Of a stretch of 16,659 nucleotides of DNA, positions 1 through 7,329 are shown one piece after another. Position 1 is the stretch's first letter. Each line of letters begins with the position of its first letter. The DNA comes from Bacteroidota bacterium. Its GTDB lineage: Bacteria; Bacteroidota; Bacteroidia; Flavobacteriales; Flavobacteriaceae. The DNA lies in the NCBI GenBank assembly GCA_018656255.1, contig JABHYI010000050.1, positions 1 through 16,659 of the forward strand, written 5' to 3'. The notes below the pieces were generated by a model. It ran no database searches and had not been told where the DNA came from. It saw nothing but the letters and a program-made list of their open reading frames with translations. Position numbers and translations under genes: made by a program.

Positions 1-25
1 AAAACTGAAGTAAAAAGTATCTAAT

Positions 26-1369
26 TTATATTCCAGTATAATTACCTGGAGTAATAGCTCGCATTTCCTCTTTTATATCCAAAGAAACTTCAAGTGTTTC
101 TATAAAATCTGCAATAGATTTTTTGTTTATTGCCTCATTGGTTCTAGTAAGTCCTTTAAGGGCCTCATAAGGATTTGGATAGGCCTCTCTTCTTAGAATG
201 GTTTGTAAAGCTTCTGCTACCACGGCCCAGTTGTTTTCAAGATCTGCTTTAAATTTTGACTCATTAAGTAGCAATTTATCAAGCCCTTTTAGGGTAGATT
301 GAAATGCAATGAGGGTATGGCCTATAGGTACTCCAATATTCCTTAGCACTGTACTATCAGTTAGATCACGTTGTAATCTACTAAGGGGTAGTTTTGCAGA
401 GAGATGCTCAAAAACTGCATTGGCAATACCAAGATTTCCCTCGCTATTTTCAAAATCTATAGGGTTTACCTTGTGTGGCATAGCACTAGATCCTATCTCA
501 CCTTTTTTAATTTTTTGTTTAAAATAATCCATAGATACATAGGTCCAAATGTCTCGGTCCAAATCTAGAATAATTGTGTTTATGCGTTTTAAACAATCAA
601 ACAAACCAGCCATGTGGTCATAGTGTTCAATTTGTGTAGTAGGGAAGGAGTGGTGCAGACCAAGTCTCTGTTGCACAAATTCTTGTCCAAATGCTTTCCA
701 GTCTATAGAGGGGTACGCTACAAGATGGGCATTAAAGTTTCCGGTTGCGCCACCAAATTTTGCAGCATGTTTACAGCTTTTTAACATCTCAAGTTGCTGT
801 TCTAGACGTTCAACATATACTTGTATCTCTTTGCCTAAACGAGTTGGAGATGCAGGTTGGCCATGAGTTCTTGCAAGCATTGCAATATCTTTCCACTCTA
901 TAGAAAGTGCCTTTAGTTTTTCATGTACCTGAGAAAAAATAGGTAGGTATGATTTTTCAATTGCCTCTTTTAATGATAGTGGTATAGCGGTGTTGTTTAT
1001 ATCCTGTGAGGTAAGCCCAAAGTGAATAAACTCTTTGTATTTCTGTAGTCCAAGAATTTCAAATTTCTCTTTAATGAAATACTCAACGGCCTTAACATCA
1101 TGATTGGTTACTTTTTCTGTGTCTTTGATGTGTTGTGCATCTGCAGTAGTAAAGCCTGTATAGAGCTTGCGCAAATCATCAAACAGCGCAGTATCAAAAC
1201 CTGCTAATTGCGGCAGAGGAAGTTCTACAAGTGCAATAAAGTATTCAATTTCTACTTTTACTCTGTATTTAATAAGAGCCTGTTCAGAAAAAAAAGGGAT
1301 AAGAGATGCTGTTTTAGATGCATATCTACCGTCTATAGGTGAAATTGCTTGTAGTGCTTGGCTTGCCAT
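26..1369 (-). CDS. purB: Adenylosuccinate lyase
   Basis: Cytosolic homotetrameric enzyme of purine synthesis. It cleaves SAICAR to AICAR and adenylosuccinate to AMP, releasing fumarate in both steps. The 447-residue product has the fumarase/aspartase superfamily layout. It shows TSQD at about 120-123, the ARTHGQPAS block with catalytic His169, and the signature loop GSSAMPHKVNP at 293-303 carrying the catalytic serine (Ser294/295). Length and spacing match E. coli-type PurB (456 aa, His171 and Ser295). The ATG at 1369 gives the expected N-terminus with the conserved SPIDGRY. It stands alone on the minus strand, divergent from trmH, with a TAnnTTTG -7 element 23 bases upstream. Only 25 bases lie beyond its stop, so its terminator and downstream neighbour are outside the window. 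The identification is secure. Confidence 0.97.
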   Translation of the reverse strand: MASQALQAISPIDGRYASKTASLIPFFSEQALIKYRVKVEIEYFIALVELPLPQLAGFDTALFDDLRKLYTGFTTADAQHIKDTEKVTNHDVKAVEYFIKEKFEILGLQKYKEFIHFGLTSQDINNTAIPLSLKEAIEKSYLPIFSQVHEKLKALSIEWKDIAMLARTHGQPASPTRLGKEIQVYVERLEQQLEMLKSCKHAAKFGGATGNFNAHLVAYPSIDWKAFGQEFVQQRLGLHHSFPTTQIEHYDHMAGLFDCLKRINTIILDLDRDIWTYVSMDYFKQKIKKGEIGSSAMPHKVNPIDFENSEGNLGIANAVFEHLSAKLPLSRLQRDLTDSTVLRNIGVPIGHTLIAFQSTLKGLDKLLLNESKFKADLENNWAVVAEALQTILRREAYPNPYEALKGLTRTNEAINKKSIADFIETLEVSLDIKEEMRAITPGNYTGI

Positions 1370-1391
1370 ATCGTATAGAATTTTAAGCCTT

Positions 1392-1399
1392 CAAAGATA
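1392..1399 (-). promoter_or_regulatory. Probable -7 element of the purB promoter
   Basis: Read on the minus strand this is TATCTTTG, a full match to the Bacteroidetes -7 consensus TAnnTTTG, 23 bases upstream of the purB ATG. No convincing TTTG/TTG -33 element lies 17-23 bases further upstream, so the call rests on the -7 match and its position. Confidence 0.55.
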
Positions 1400-1552
1400 C
1401 GTTTTTAGCAACTAATAGTTGTGTATTATAGCAATATTCTTACTACTTGTTATAACACTAGTTTTTCTCTAAAAATTGCTGTCTAACATAATTTAACGGG
1501 TAATAACTTCGTAACTTTTATTTTATATTTACAAAAACAAGCCACTATTATT

Positions 1553-2212
1553 TTGGATTTAGATTTATTAGAACATTTACAAAGCTTCCTTACCGAAAGA
1601 AGAAAAGAAACCTTTGAGAGGGTGTTGTCAAAAAGAACACGTCACTTTACTGTTGTTACAGAAGATGTATACCAGCTTCATAATACCAGTGCTGTAATGC
1701 GCAGTTGTGATGTTTTTGGTATTCAGGATTTAAGTATTGTAGAGGAGCAAAACGCTAAAGGTATTGATAAGGAGATTGCTATGGGAGCTCAAAAATGGGT
1801 AAATCTTCACAGATATAATACTGTTGATACCTGCATCGATGATTTAAAAAATCAAGGATACCAAATAGTTGCTACCTCCCCACACAACCAAAGTGTAGCT
1901 TTGCATAACTTTGATGTGACTAAAAAAAGTGCTTTTTTCTTCGGAACAGAACGTGATGGTTTAAGTAAAACAGTACTTGACACCGCAGATGTTAGCTTAA
2001 AAATTCCTATGTATGGTTTTACGGAAAGTTTAAATATATCTGTATCTGCTGCTATAATATTACAACATGTTGTCACAAAATTAAAGCAAAGTGATGTGGA
2101 TTGGAGTCTTACCCAGGATGAGAAAAATATTCTCAGAATACTCTGGGCCAAAAAGACCATCCGCAGCGTAGATGATATTATAGAGCGTTTCTATCAAAAC
2201 AACCTTAAATAA
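1553..2212 (+). CDS. trmH: tRNA (guanosine-18-2'-O)-methyltransferase, SpoU/TrmH family
   Basis: S-adenosylmethionine-dependent SPOUT methylase, predicted to 2'-O-methylate G18 in the tRNA D-loop. All three SpoU motifs are present in the 219-residue product. Motif 1 is the NTSAVMR stretch with N44 and the catalytic-type Arg50, motif 2 is FFFGTERDGLS at 128-138, and motif 3 is the IPMYGFTESLNIS block at 151-163 forming the SAM-binding trefoil knot. The size and the N-terminus close to motif 1 fit TrmH (229 aa in E. coli) rather than the longer RlmB/TsnR proteins, which carry an extra N-terminal L30e-like domain. The start is unusual: TTG at 1553, preceded in frame by two ATT codons, with no in-frame ATG before motif 1. 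Its stop lies 2 bases before rdgB, so the two are likely cotranscribed. The exact tRNA target is inferred from family resemblance. Confidence 0.9.
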   Translation: MDLDLLEHLQSFLTERRKETFERVLSKRTRHFTVVTEDVYQLHNTSAVMRSCDVFGIQDLSIVEEQNAKGIDKEIAMGAQKWVNLHRYNTVDTCIDDLKNQGYQIVATSPHNQSVALHNFDVTKKSAFFFGTERDGLSKTVLDTADVSLKIPMYGFTESLNISVSAAIILQHVVTKLKQSDVDWSLTQDEKNILRILWAKKTIRSVDDIIERFYQNNLK

Positions 2213-2214
2213 AT

Positions 2215-2784
2215 ATGAAATTAGTATTTGCTACACACAACCTAAATAAGTTTAAAGAAGTACAATCATTGCTTCCCGACACCATAGAACTTGTAAGCCT
2301 AACAGATATTGGCTGTTATGACGATATTCCAGAAACCGAAACTACTATAGAGGGAAATGCTCTTTTAAAAGTTAAACATATTAAAGACAACTACGGGCTA
2401 GACTGTTTTGCTGATGATACAGGTCTTGAGGTTAAAGCTTTAAACAATGCACCAGGTGTGTATAGTGCAAGGTATGCGGGCCCAAATGCAAGCGCAGAGA
2501 ACAATATAAATATGCTGCTGGAAAACATGACCGGCATCCAAGACCGCTCTGCTCGTTTTAAAACGGTTATTGCCCTTAGTTTTAAAGGAGAGGATATTTT
2601 GTTTGAGGGTATTTGCCAAGGATCCATTATTTCTCAAAAAAGAGGAGCTAAAGGGTTTGGCTATGACCCTATATTTTTGCCCGATGGTAAAAACCAAACC
2701 TTTGCTGAAATGACACTCAAAGAAAAAAGCACCATTGGACACCGTGGTAAGGCAATGCAAAAATTAATCACATATTTCTCTTAG
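2215..2784 (+). CDS. rdgB: dITP/XTP pyrophosphatase (non-canonical purine NTP pyrophosphatase)
   Basis: Hydrolyses dITP, ITP and XTP to monophosphates plus pyrophosphate, keeping deaminated purines out of DNA and RNA. The 189-residue product spans the whole Ham1/RdgB fold. It has the N-terminal FATHNLNKFKEV substrate loop, the ETTIEGNALLK segment with a metal-ligand glutamate, FADDTGLEV at 65-73 containing the catalytic aspartate (Asp67/68; Asp69 in E. coli), PGVYSARYAG at 80-89, GFGYDPIFLP at 147-156 and the C-terminal GHRGKAM. The last motif is usually SHR; here a glycine (Gly175) replaces the serine. ATG at 2215 is 2 bases after the trmH stop, making a tight two-gene unit. No convincing terminator follows. 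Confidence 0.95.
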   Translation: MKLVFATHNLNKFKEVQSLLPDTIELVSLTDIGCYDDIPETETTIEGNALLKVKHIKDNYGLDCFADDTGLEVKALNNAPGVYSARYAGPNASAENNINMLLENMTGIQDRSARFKTVIALSFKGEDILFEGICQGSIISQKRGAKGFGYDPIFLPDGKNQTFAEMTLKEKSTIGHRGKAMQKLITYFS

Positions 2785-2854
2785 TGTAAACCCTAGTATT
2801 TTCAGCTAGTTTTTATAGTATATCAATCATAGCTCGCAATCCATTAATTAATAG

Positions 2855-2862
2855 TACTTTTG
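2855..2862 (+). promoter_or_regulatory. Probable -7 element of the DEAD-box helicase promoter
   Basis: TACTTTTG matches TAnnTTTG exactly and lies 103 bases before the chosen ATG at 2966, implying an untranslated leader of roughly 95 bases. No clear -33 TTTG/TTG is seen at the usual spacing. The element overlaps the left arm of a 9-bp inverted repeat (2858-2866 with 2891-2899). Confidence 0.55.
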
Positions 2863-2931
2863 CACTTTGAAAAAATCCTCAGGGTGAGGTAGTGCAAAAT
2901 GAAGTCGTAGGTATTATGTGTCGATAGCTTC
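2858..2931 (+). promoter_or_regulatory. Structured leader / nested inverted repeats upstream of the helicase gene
   Basis: Three inverted repeats are packed here. An outer perfect 9-bp pair, TTTTGCACT (2858-2866) with AGTGCAAAA (2891-2899), encloses a small hairpin CCTCA-GGG-TGAGG (2877-2889). A third hairpin follows: GAAG-TCG (2901-2907) pairs with CGA and CTTC (2922-2924 and 2928-2931), with TAG bulged. The left outer arm overlaps the -7 element, so the outer repeat may act as a DNA operator, while the two inner hairpins would lie in the mRNA leader. A four-codon ORF (ATG at 2899, stop at 2908-2910) is also present but may be chance. Function is inferred only from position. No known riboswitch class was recognised. 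Confidence 0.4.
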
Positions 2932-2965
2932 TCAACGCACACGCATAATTATACTATACAATACT

Positions 2966-4963
2966 ATGACAGCATTTAAGGCTTTAGGGCTAGACGAGCA
3001 ATTACTTCAAGCAATTACAGATATGGGTTTCGAGACCCCATCTGAAGTACAAGAACAAGCAATCCCAATTTTATTAGAGAAAGACACTGATTTAGTGGCT
3101 TTAGCTCAAACAGGTACTGGTAAAACTGCAGCATTTGGTTTCCCAATGCTACAAAAAATTAATATCGATAGCCGCACCACACAAGGGTTGATACTTTCTC
3201 CAACGCGTGAGCTATGTTTACAGATTACCAATGAGATTATTAACTACGGAAAGCACAAAAAAGGCTTAAACGTAGTGGCAATTTATGGAGGAGCAAGTAT
3301 CCAGGATCAAGCAAGAAACATCAAAAAAGGGGCACAAGTAATTGTGGCTACACCTGGAAGGATGAAAGACATGATTAGCAGAAGAATGATTGACATTTCT
3401 AAAATTGAGTATTGTGTACTTGATGAGGCAGATGAAATGTTAAACATGGGATTCTATGAAGATATCACAGAGATATTATCCTACTCTCCTGATGAGAAGA
3501 GCACATGGCTATTTAGTGCAACAATGCCAAGAGAGGTATCATCTATTGCAAAAAAGTTCATGCATGATCCACAAGAAATTACTGTTGGGTCAAAAAATGT
3601 AGGTTCTAGCAATGTATCACATGAATACTACCTAGTAAACACTAGAGATAGATACCAGGCCTTAAAACGCCTTGCAGATGCAAATCCAGAGATTTTCTCT
3701 GTAGTATTTTGTAGAACAAAAAGAGACACCCAAAAAGTAGCCGAGCAACTTATTGCCGATGGATACAACGCAGGAGCCATACACGGTGATTTGAGTCAAA
3801 ATCAGCGCGACATTGTAATGAAGCAATTTAGAAACCGTCAAATACAAATGCTTGTTGCTACAGATGTTGCAGCCCGTGGTATTGATGTAGATAACATTAC
3901 ACACGTAATTAATTATCAATTACCTGACGAGATAGAGACCTATACCCACAGAAGTGGTAGAACTGGCCGTGCAGGTAACCTTGGTATTTCAATAGTTATT
4001 GTAACTAAGAGCGAGGTTAGAAAAATAAAAAGCATAGAAAAAAAGATCCAAAAAACCTTTGACAAAAAAGACATTCCATCTGGGATGGTTATTTGTGAAA
4101 AGCAGTTAATGCATCTTGCCAATAATATTAAGAAAACAGAAATCAATCATGATATAGATACGTATTTACCACAAATAAATACTGCTCTAGAAGATTTCAG
4201 TAAAGAAGAACTAATTAAAAAGTTTTTCTCTGTAGAATTTACTCGTTTTTACAATTACTATAATAAAGCAAAAGATATCAATGCAAAAGCAGGTGTTCAA
4301 CGCGAGTATAGCGACGATACTGGTAGTGTTCGTTACTTTTTAAACATAGGTAATAAAGATGATTTTGATTGGATGAGTTTAAAAGATTTCTTGAAGGATA
4401 TTTTAGGACTTGGACAAGATGATGTTTATAAAGTAGATGTAAAAGACAGCTTTTCCTTTTTCAATACAGACGAGCAGCACAAAGATTTAGTGCTAAAAGC
4501 CTTTGAAGATTATAAATTAGATGGCCGTAACGTTAATGTAGAGGTTTCTGAGAACTCAGGTGGCGGCGGTAGAAGCCGTGGCAAAAGAAGTTTTGGTGGT
4601 GGAGATAGATCTCGTGGAAGAAGCGGCGGTGGCGATAGAGCTCGTGGAAGAAGCAGTGGAGGCTCTAGAAGCGGCGGCACAAGTGGTGGCGGTTATAAAG
4701 GAAAGAGAAGAGACGATAGTTCAGGTGGCTATGGTGGTAGAGGCAAAAGAAGAGATGATAGCAACGGTGACTCTGGAGGTGGAAGAAGTAGAAGTAGTGA
4801 TGGAGATTCTCGATCAAGTAGAAGCAGATCAAGTGATGGTGCAAACACATCTGGAAGTGGTTTCTCTGAAGGTGGCAATAAGTCTAAATTTAGTGGAAAA
4901 CGTCGTGGAAAATCTAAACCAGATACCGGTGGTACTGGCGGTAGGAGAAGAAGAAGGGATTAA
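2966..4963 (+). CDS. DEAD-box ATP-dependent RNA helicase, DeaD/CsdA-like, with DbpA-type RNA-binding domain and Gly/Arg/Ser-rich tail
   Basis: ATP-dependent RNA helicase, likely working in ribosome assembly, RNA decay or cold adaptation, as DeaD/CsdA relatives do. The 665-residue protein contains all superfamily-2 motifs: Q motif near 23-34, Walker A AQTGTGKT 47-54, PTRELCLQ, TPGR, DEAD 153-156, SAT 184-186, VFCRTKRD, ATDVAARGID and HRSGRTGR 328-335. A DbpA-like RNA-binding domain lies at about 454-527. Residues about 531-665 form a low-complexity tail rich in G, R, S and K, typical of RNA-contacting RGG-like tails. I chose ATG at 2966 (MTAFKALGL) because it aligns with family N-termini; a GTG at 2918 would add 16 unlikely residues. 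The gene is monocistronic, with a long structured leader and a strong terminator after it. The exact subfamily (CsdA or DbpA role) cannot be settled from sequence. Confidence 0.95.
   Translation: MTAFKALGLDEQLLQAITDMGFETPSEVQEQAIPILLEKDTDLVALAQTGTGKTAAFGFPMLQKINIDSRTTQGLILSPTRELCLQITNEIINYGKHKKGLNVVAIYGGASIQDQARNIKKGAQVIVATPGRMKDMISRRMIDISKIEYCVLDEADEMLNMGFYEDITEILSYSPDEKSTWLFSATMPREVSSIAKKFMHDPQEITVGSKNVGSSNVSHEYYLVNTRDRYQALKRLADANPEIFSVVFCRTKRDTQKVAEQLIADGYNAGAIHGDLSQNQRDIVMKQFRNRQIQMLVATDVAARGIDVDNITHVINYQLPDEIETYTHRSGRTGRAGNLGISIVIVTKSEVRKIKSIEKKIQKTFDKKDIPSGMVICEKQLMHLANNIKKTEINHDIDTYLPQINTALEDFSKEELIKKFFSVEFTRFYNYYNKAKDINAKAGVQREYSDDTGSVRYFLNIGNKDDFDWMSLKDFLKDILGLGQDDVYKVDVKDSFSFFNTDEQHKDLVLKAFEDYKLDGRNVNVEVSENSGGGGRSRGKRSFGGGDRSRGRSGGGDRARGRSSGGSRSGGTSGGGYKGKRRDDSSGGYGGRGKRRDDSNGDSGGGRSRSSDGDSRSSRSRSSDGANTSGSGFSEGGNKSKFSGKRRGKSKPDTGGTGGRRRRRD
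4557..4960 (+). repeat. Imperfect in-frame repeats encoding the helicase C-terminal tail
   Basis: This purine- and GGT/GGC/GGA-rich stretch encodes glycine runs mixed with RSRG, RGRS, KRRDDS and SRSS units. Two near-identical 30-base units sit in tandem (GDRSRGRSGG then GDRARGRSSG), and GKRRDDS recurs 14 residues apart. The composition is unlike the rest of the gene and explains the long open frame seen in the next reading frame. It probably evolves by slippage or unequal recombination. Confidence 0.75.
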
Positions 4964-4990
4964 ATACATTCTCTAAAGGATATACGAGTT

Positions 4991-5029
4991 AAAAAGGTTT
5001 GTTGGTCTAGCACCAGCAAACCTTTTTTT
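4991..5029 (+). terminator. Rho-independent terminator after the helicase gene
   Basis: A 16-bp stem (4991-5006 with 5012-5027, one G.U pair) closes a 5-base loop CTAGC and runs into a seven-T tract at 5023-5029. It starts 27 bases after the helicase stop. The A-tract on the left arm also makes it a plausible terminator on the minus strand, but no minus-strand gene lies nearby. Confidence 0.92.
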
Positions 5030-5106
5030 GTTGCTATTGTTATAAAAATGTTTTATGTTTTTTACTTGCCTTGAAATTTTGGCATTATTTTACCGTCTAT
5101 AATCTG

Positions 5107-5114
5107 TACATTTG
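5107..5114 (+). promoter_or_regulatory. Probable -7 element of the CarboxypepD_reg-like gene
   Basis: TACATTTG matches TAnnTTTG and lies 12 bases before the ATG at 5127, so transcription would begin only a few bases before the start codon and give a very short leader. The nearest TTTG (5078-5081) is 25 bases upstream, longer than the usual 17-23 spacing. Confidence 0.5.
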
Positions 5115-5126
5115 TAAACGTACTTT

Positions 5127-5894
5127 ATGAAACAATTATTTACACTTTTATTATTTTCTCTAATAGTAACATCTACATACGCTCAAGACGTAGTGTCTAT
5201 TCGTGGGACGGTAGAGAATGCCTCTGATGACAGCATTCTTGAAAACGTTAATATTGTTAATTTAAACCAAGTTTGGGGAGCAACCACAGACAAAAAAGGA
5301 GAATTCGAGATTAGAGCCGTTGTTAATGACACCCTATTTTTTTCTTACCTAGGTTTTAAATCAATTAGAGTACGTGTTACCAATGATTGGCTTTCTTATG
5401 GTACGGTAAAAATAAAGATGACAGAAATTGGTATTGCCCTTGAGGAGGTAATCGTGAAGCCTGTAACTCTAACAGGATATATTGAGGTAGATGCCCGTAC
5501 CATTCCTATCTATGATAACTACCGCTACCGTATAGATGGTATTGGGGGTAGTGGATATGAAGGTGGAGACAAACAGCCAAGTGCATTATCCAAGGTATTG
5601 AGTTCTGTGTTTAATCCTGCAGATTTCCTTTATAATGTTTTTGGTAAACGCCCCAGGCAGATGAAGAAACTCCGTAAAATGAAGGAGAATGACGCCATAA
5701 GAAATCTTCTTGCAAGTAAGTTTGACAGAGAAACATTAATGGCCGTGTTGCAGTTAGAACGTCTAGATATTGACGAAATATTAAATAACTGCAGCTATTC
5801 TAGTGATTTTATTACAGCTGCAAGTGATCTTCAAATACTAGATGCAATCAGCGAATGCTATGAAGAATACCGTGTTTTGCACAGGGGTAAGTAA
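5127..5894 (+). CDS. Exported CarboxypepD_reg-like (carboxypeptidase-like regulatory) domain protein
   Basis: Predicted periplasmic or envelope protein of unknown role, 255 residues. Residues 1-19 are a Sec signal peptide (MKQLFTLLLF, then a hydrophobic run, cleavage likely after TYA before QDV). Residues about 24-110 form a CarboxypepD_reg-like beta-sandwich: the RGTVENASDDSILENVNI start, GATTDKKGEF, and the LFFSYLGFKSI strand are typical of the domain found at the N-termini of SusC/TonB-dependent receptors. There is no barrel here, so this is not a receptor. The C-terminal half (about 140-255) is charged and helical, with a cluster of K/R around 174-186 and two cysteines (222 and 244), and I recognise no domain in it. 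Similar proteins are common in Flavobacteriaceae. It appears to be transcribed alone from its own promoter. Confidence 0.85.
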   Translation: MKQLFTLLLFSLIVTSTYAQDVVSIRGTVENASDDSILENVNIVNLNQVWGATTDKKGEFEIRAVVNDTLFFSYLGFKSIRVRVTNDWLSYGTVKIKMTEIGIALEEVIVKPVTLTGYIEVDARTIPIYDNYRYRIDGIGGSGYEGGDKQPSALSKVLSSVFNPADFLYNVFGKRPRQMKKLRKMKENDAIRNLLASKFDRETLMAVLQLERLDIDEILNNCSYSSDFITAASDLQILDAISECYEEYRVLHRGK

Positions 5895-5964
5895 TAGTTT
5901 CCCTTTTGTTTAAATGTGTACAAACCCGCGATAACAAACCAGAACTTTAGCTACTTTATTTTAT

Positions 5965-7329
5965 ATGAAAGAATTAGTTGCTCAACAACGTCAATTTTTT
6001 AATTCGCATACCACCAAAGATATCAGCTTTAGAATAAAGCAATTAACATCTCTGGAAGATGTGTTGAATGATAATATAGAACTACTAGACAGGGCTATAT
6101 ATAATGACTTTAAGAAAAGCAGCTTTGAGAATTACATGACCGAGATTGGTATTGTATTGTATGATATAAAACAAGCAAAAAAAAAATTAACACGTTGGTC
6201 TTCAAAACAAAGAGTAAAAACAAACTTGGGTAATTTTCCAGCCAAAAGTTACATTATACCAGAGCCACTTGGAGTAACGCTCATTATTAGCTCCTGGAAT
6301 TACCCGTACCAACTTTCATTGGCACCTATTGTTGCTGCTATTGCTGCAGGAAACACTATTATATTAAAACCTAGTGAGATTTCTTCACAGACCTCCGGTG
6401 TGATGGCCTCTATTTTAAATGAAGCTTTTAACCCTAATTTTTTAAAAGTAATTCAGGGAGGTGTTCAAGAAACTACCGAGCTTTTAAAACAAAAGTTTGA
6501 CAAGATCTTTTTTACTGGAAGCACTACGGTAGGTAAAATTATATACAAAGCTGCTGCTGAGCATCTAACTCCAGTGACACTTGAGCTTGGCGGTAAGAGC
6601 CCTGTAATAATTACTAAGGATGCTAATATAAAAATGGCAGCAAAAAGAATTGTTTGGGGTAAATTTTTAAATGCGGGTCAAACATGTATTGCTCCAGATT
6701 ATTTGTATGTAGATGCTCAAATTTCAGAAACTTTATTAAAAGCCCTTACCAAAGAAATTGAAAAAGCAAGGTATAGCTTTGAGAATGATAACTATGTTCA
6801 AATCATAAACGAGCGTAATTTTGATAGATTAGCGGCACTTTTAGATCCCTCAAAAATATATTATGGAGGACATACAGATAAAGCACAGCGTTATATTGCT
6901 CCAACATTACTTCATGATATAAGTTTTGAAAATCCAATCATGCAAGAGGAAATATTCGGTCCTATTTTACCGGTGCTTACTTTCACCGATTTGAATGAAG
7001 CTGTCAAAAATGTGCAACTATTACCAAAGCCTCTTTCTTGTTATGTCTTTACGAGTAGTGAACAGGTTAAAAATAAAATTATAAAAGAAATTTCATTTGG
7101 AGGCGGTGCTATCAATGATACCATCATGCATATTTCAAACCCAAATCTTCCTTTTGGAGGTGTTGGTAGTAGTGGTTTCGGAAGTTATCATGGCCATGCG
7201 GGTTTTAATTGTTTTAGTAATTTTAAGAGCATATTAGATAAACCAACATGGTATGAGTCTTCATTAAAATACGCTCCCTACACTCAAAAAAAACTTGCCA
7301 TTATTAAAAAATTATTAAAAAATCAATAA
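5965..7329 (+). CDS. Aldehyde dehydrogenase, class 3 (ALDH3) family
   Basis: NAD(P)-dependent oxidation of aldehydes to carboxylic acids; fatty or aromatic aldehydes are the usual ALDH3 substrates, but the natural substrate is not evident. The 454-residue protein has WNYP at 111-114 (oxyanion Asn112), the coenzyme site LKPSE and FTGST at 183-187, the general-base Glu207 in LELGGKSP and the catalytic Cys241 in NAGQTCIAPDY. These positions nearly coincide with human ALDH3A1 (N114, E209, C243), and the length of about 450 rather than about 500 is characteristic of class 3. EEIFGPILPV and LPFGGVGSSG are also present. ATG at 5965 gives a normal N-terminus. The stop codon overlaps the start of the DUF6122 gene by one base, so the two are probably cotranscribed. 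Confidence 0.94.
   Translation: MKELVAQQRQFFNSHTTKDISFRIKQLTSLEDVLNDNIELLDRAIYNDFKKSSFENYMTEIGIVLYDIKQAKKKLTRWSSKQRVKTNLGNFPAKSYIIPEPLGVTLIISSWNYPYQLSLAPIVAAIAAGNTIILKPSEISSQTSGVMASILNEAFNPNFLKVIQGGVQETTELLKQKFDKIFFTGSTTVGKIIYKAAAEHLTPVTLELGGKSPVIITKDANIKMAAKRIVWGKFLNAGQTCIAPDYLYVDAQISETLLKALTKEIEKARYSFENDNYVQIINERNFDRLAALLDPSKIYYGGHTDKAQRYIAPTLLHDISFENPIMQEEIFGPILPVLTFTDLNEAVKNVQLLPKPLSCYVFTSSEQVKNKIIKEISFGGGAINDTIMHISNPNLPFGGVGSSGFGSYHGHAGFNCFSNFKSILDKPTWYESSLKYAPYTQKKLAIIKKLLKNQ

Noticed and set aside
2788-2815. Possible terminator after rdgB (CTAG ... CTAG followed by Ts)
   Set aside because: Only four base pairs plus weak A-T flanks with a mismatch; too weak to call.
2918-2965. GTG start adding 16 residues to the helicase
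   Set aside because: The extra residues do not resemble helicase N-termini, the stretch contains the leader hairpin, and ATG at 2966 matches the family start.
4560-4976. 138-codon open frame rich in V, E and A overlapping the helicase tail in another frame
   Set aside because: It is the out-of-frame reading of the Gly/Arg/Ser repeat region; the composition follows from GGN/AGA codons shifted by two bases and it has no recognisable domain.
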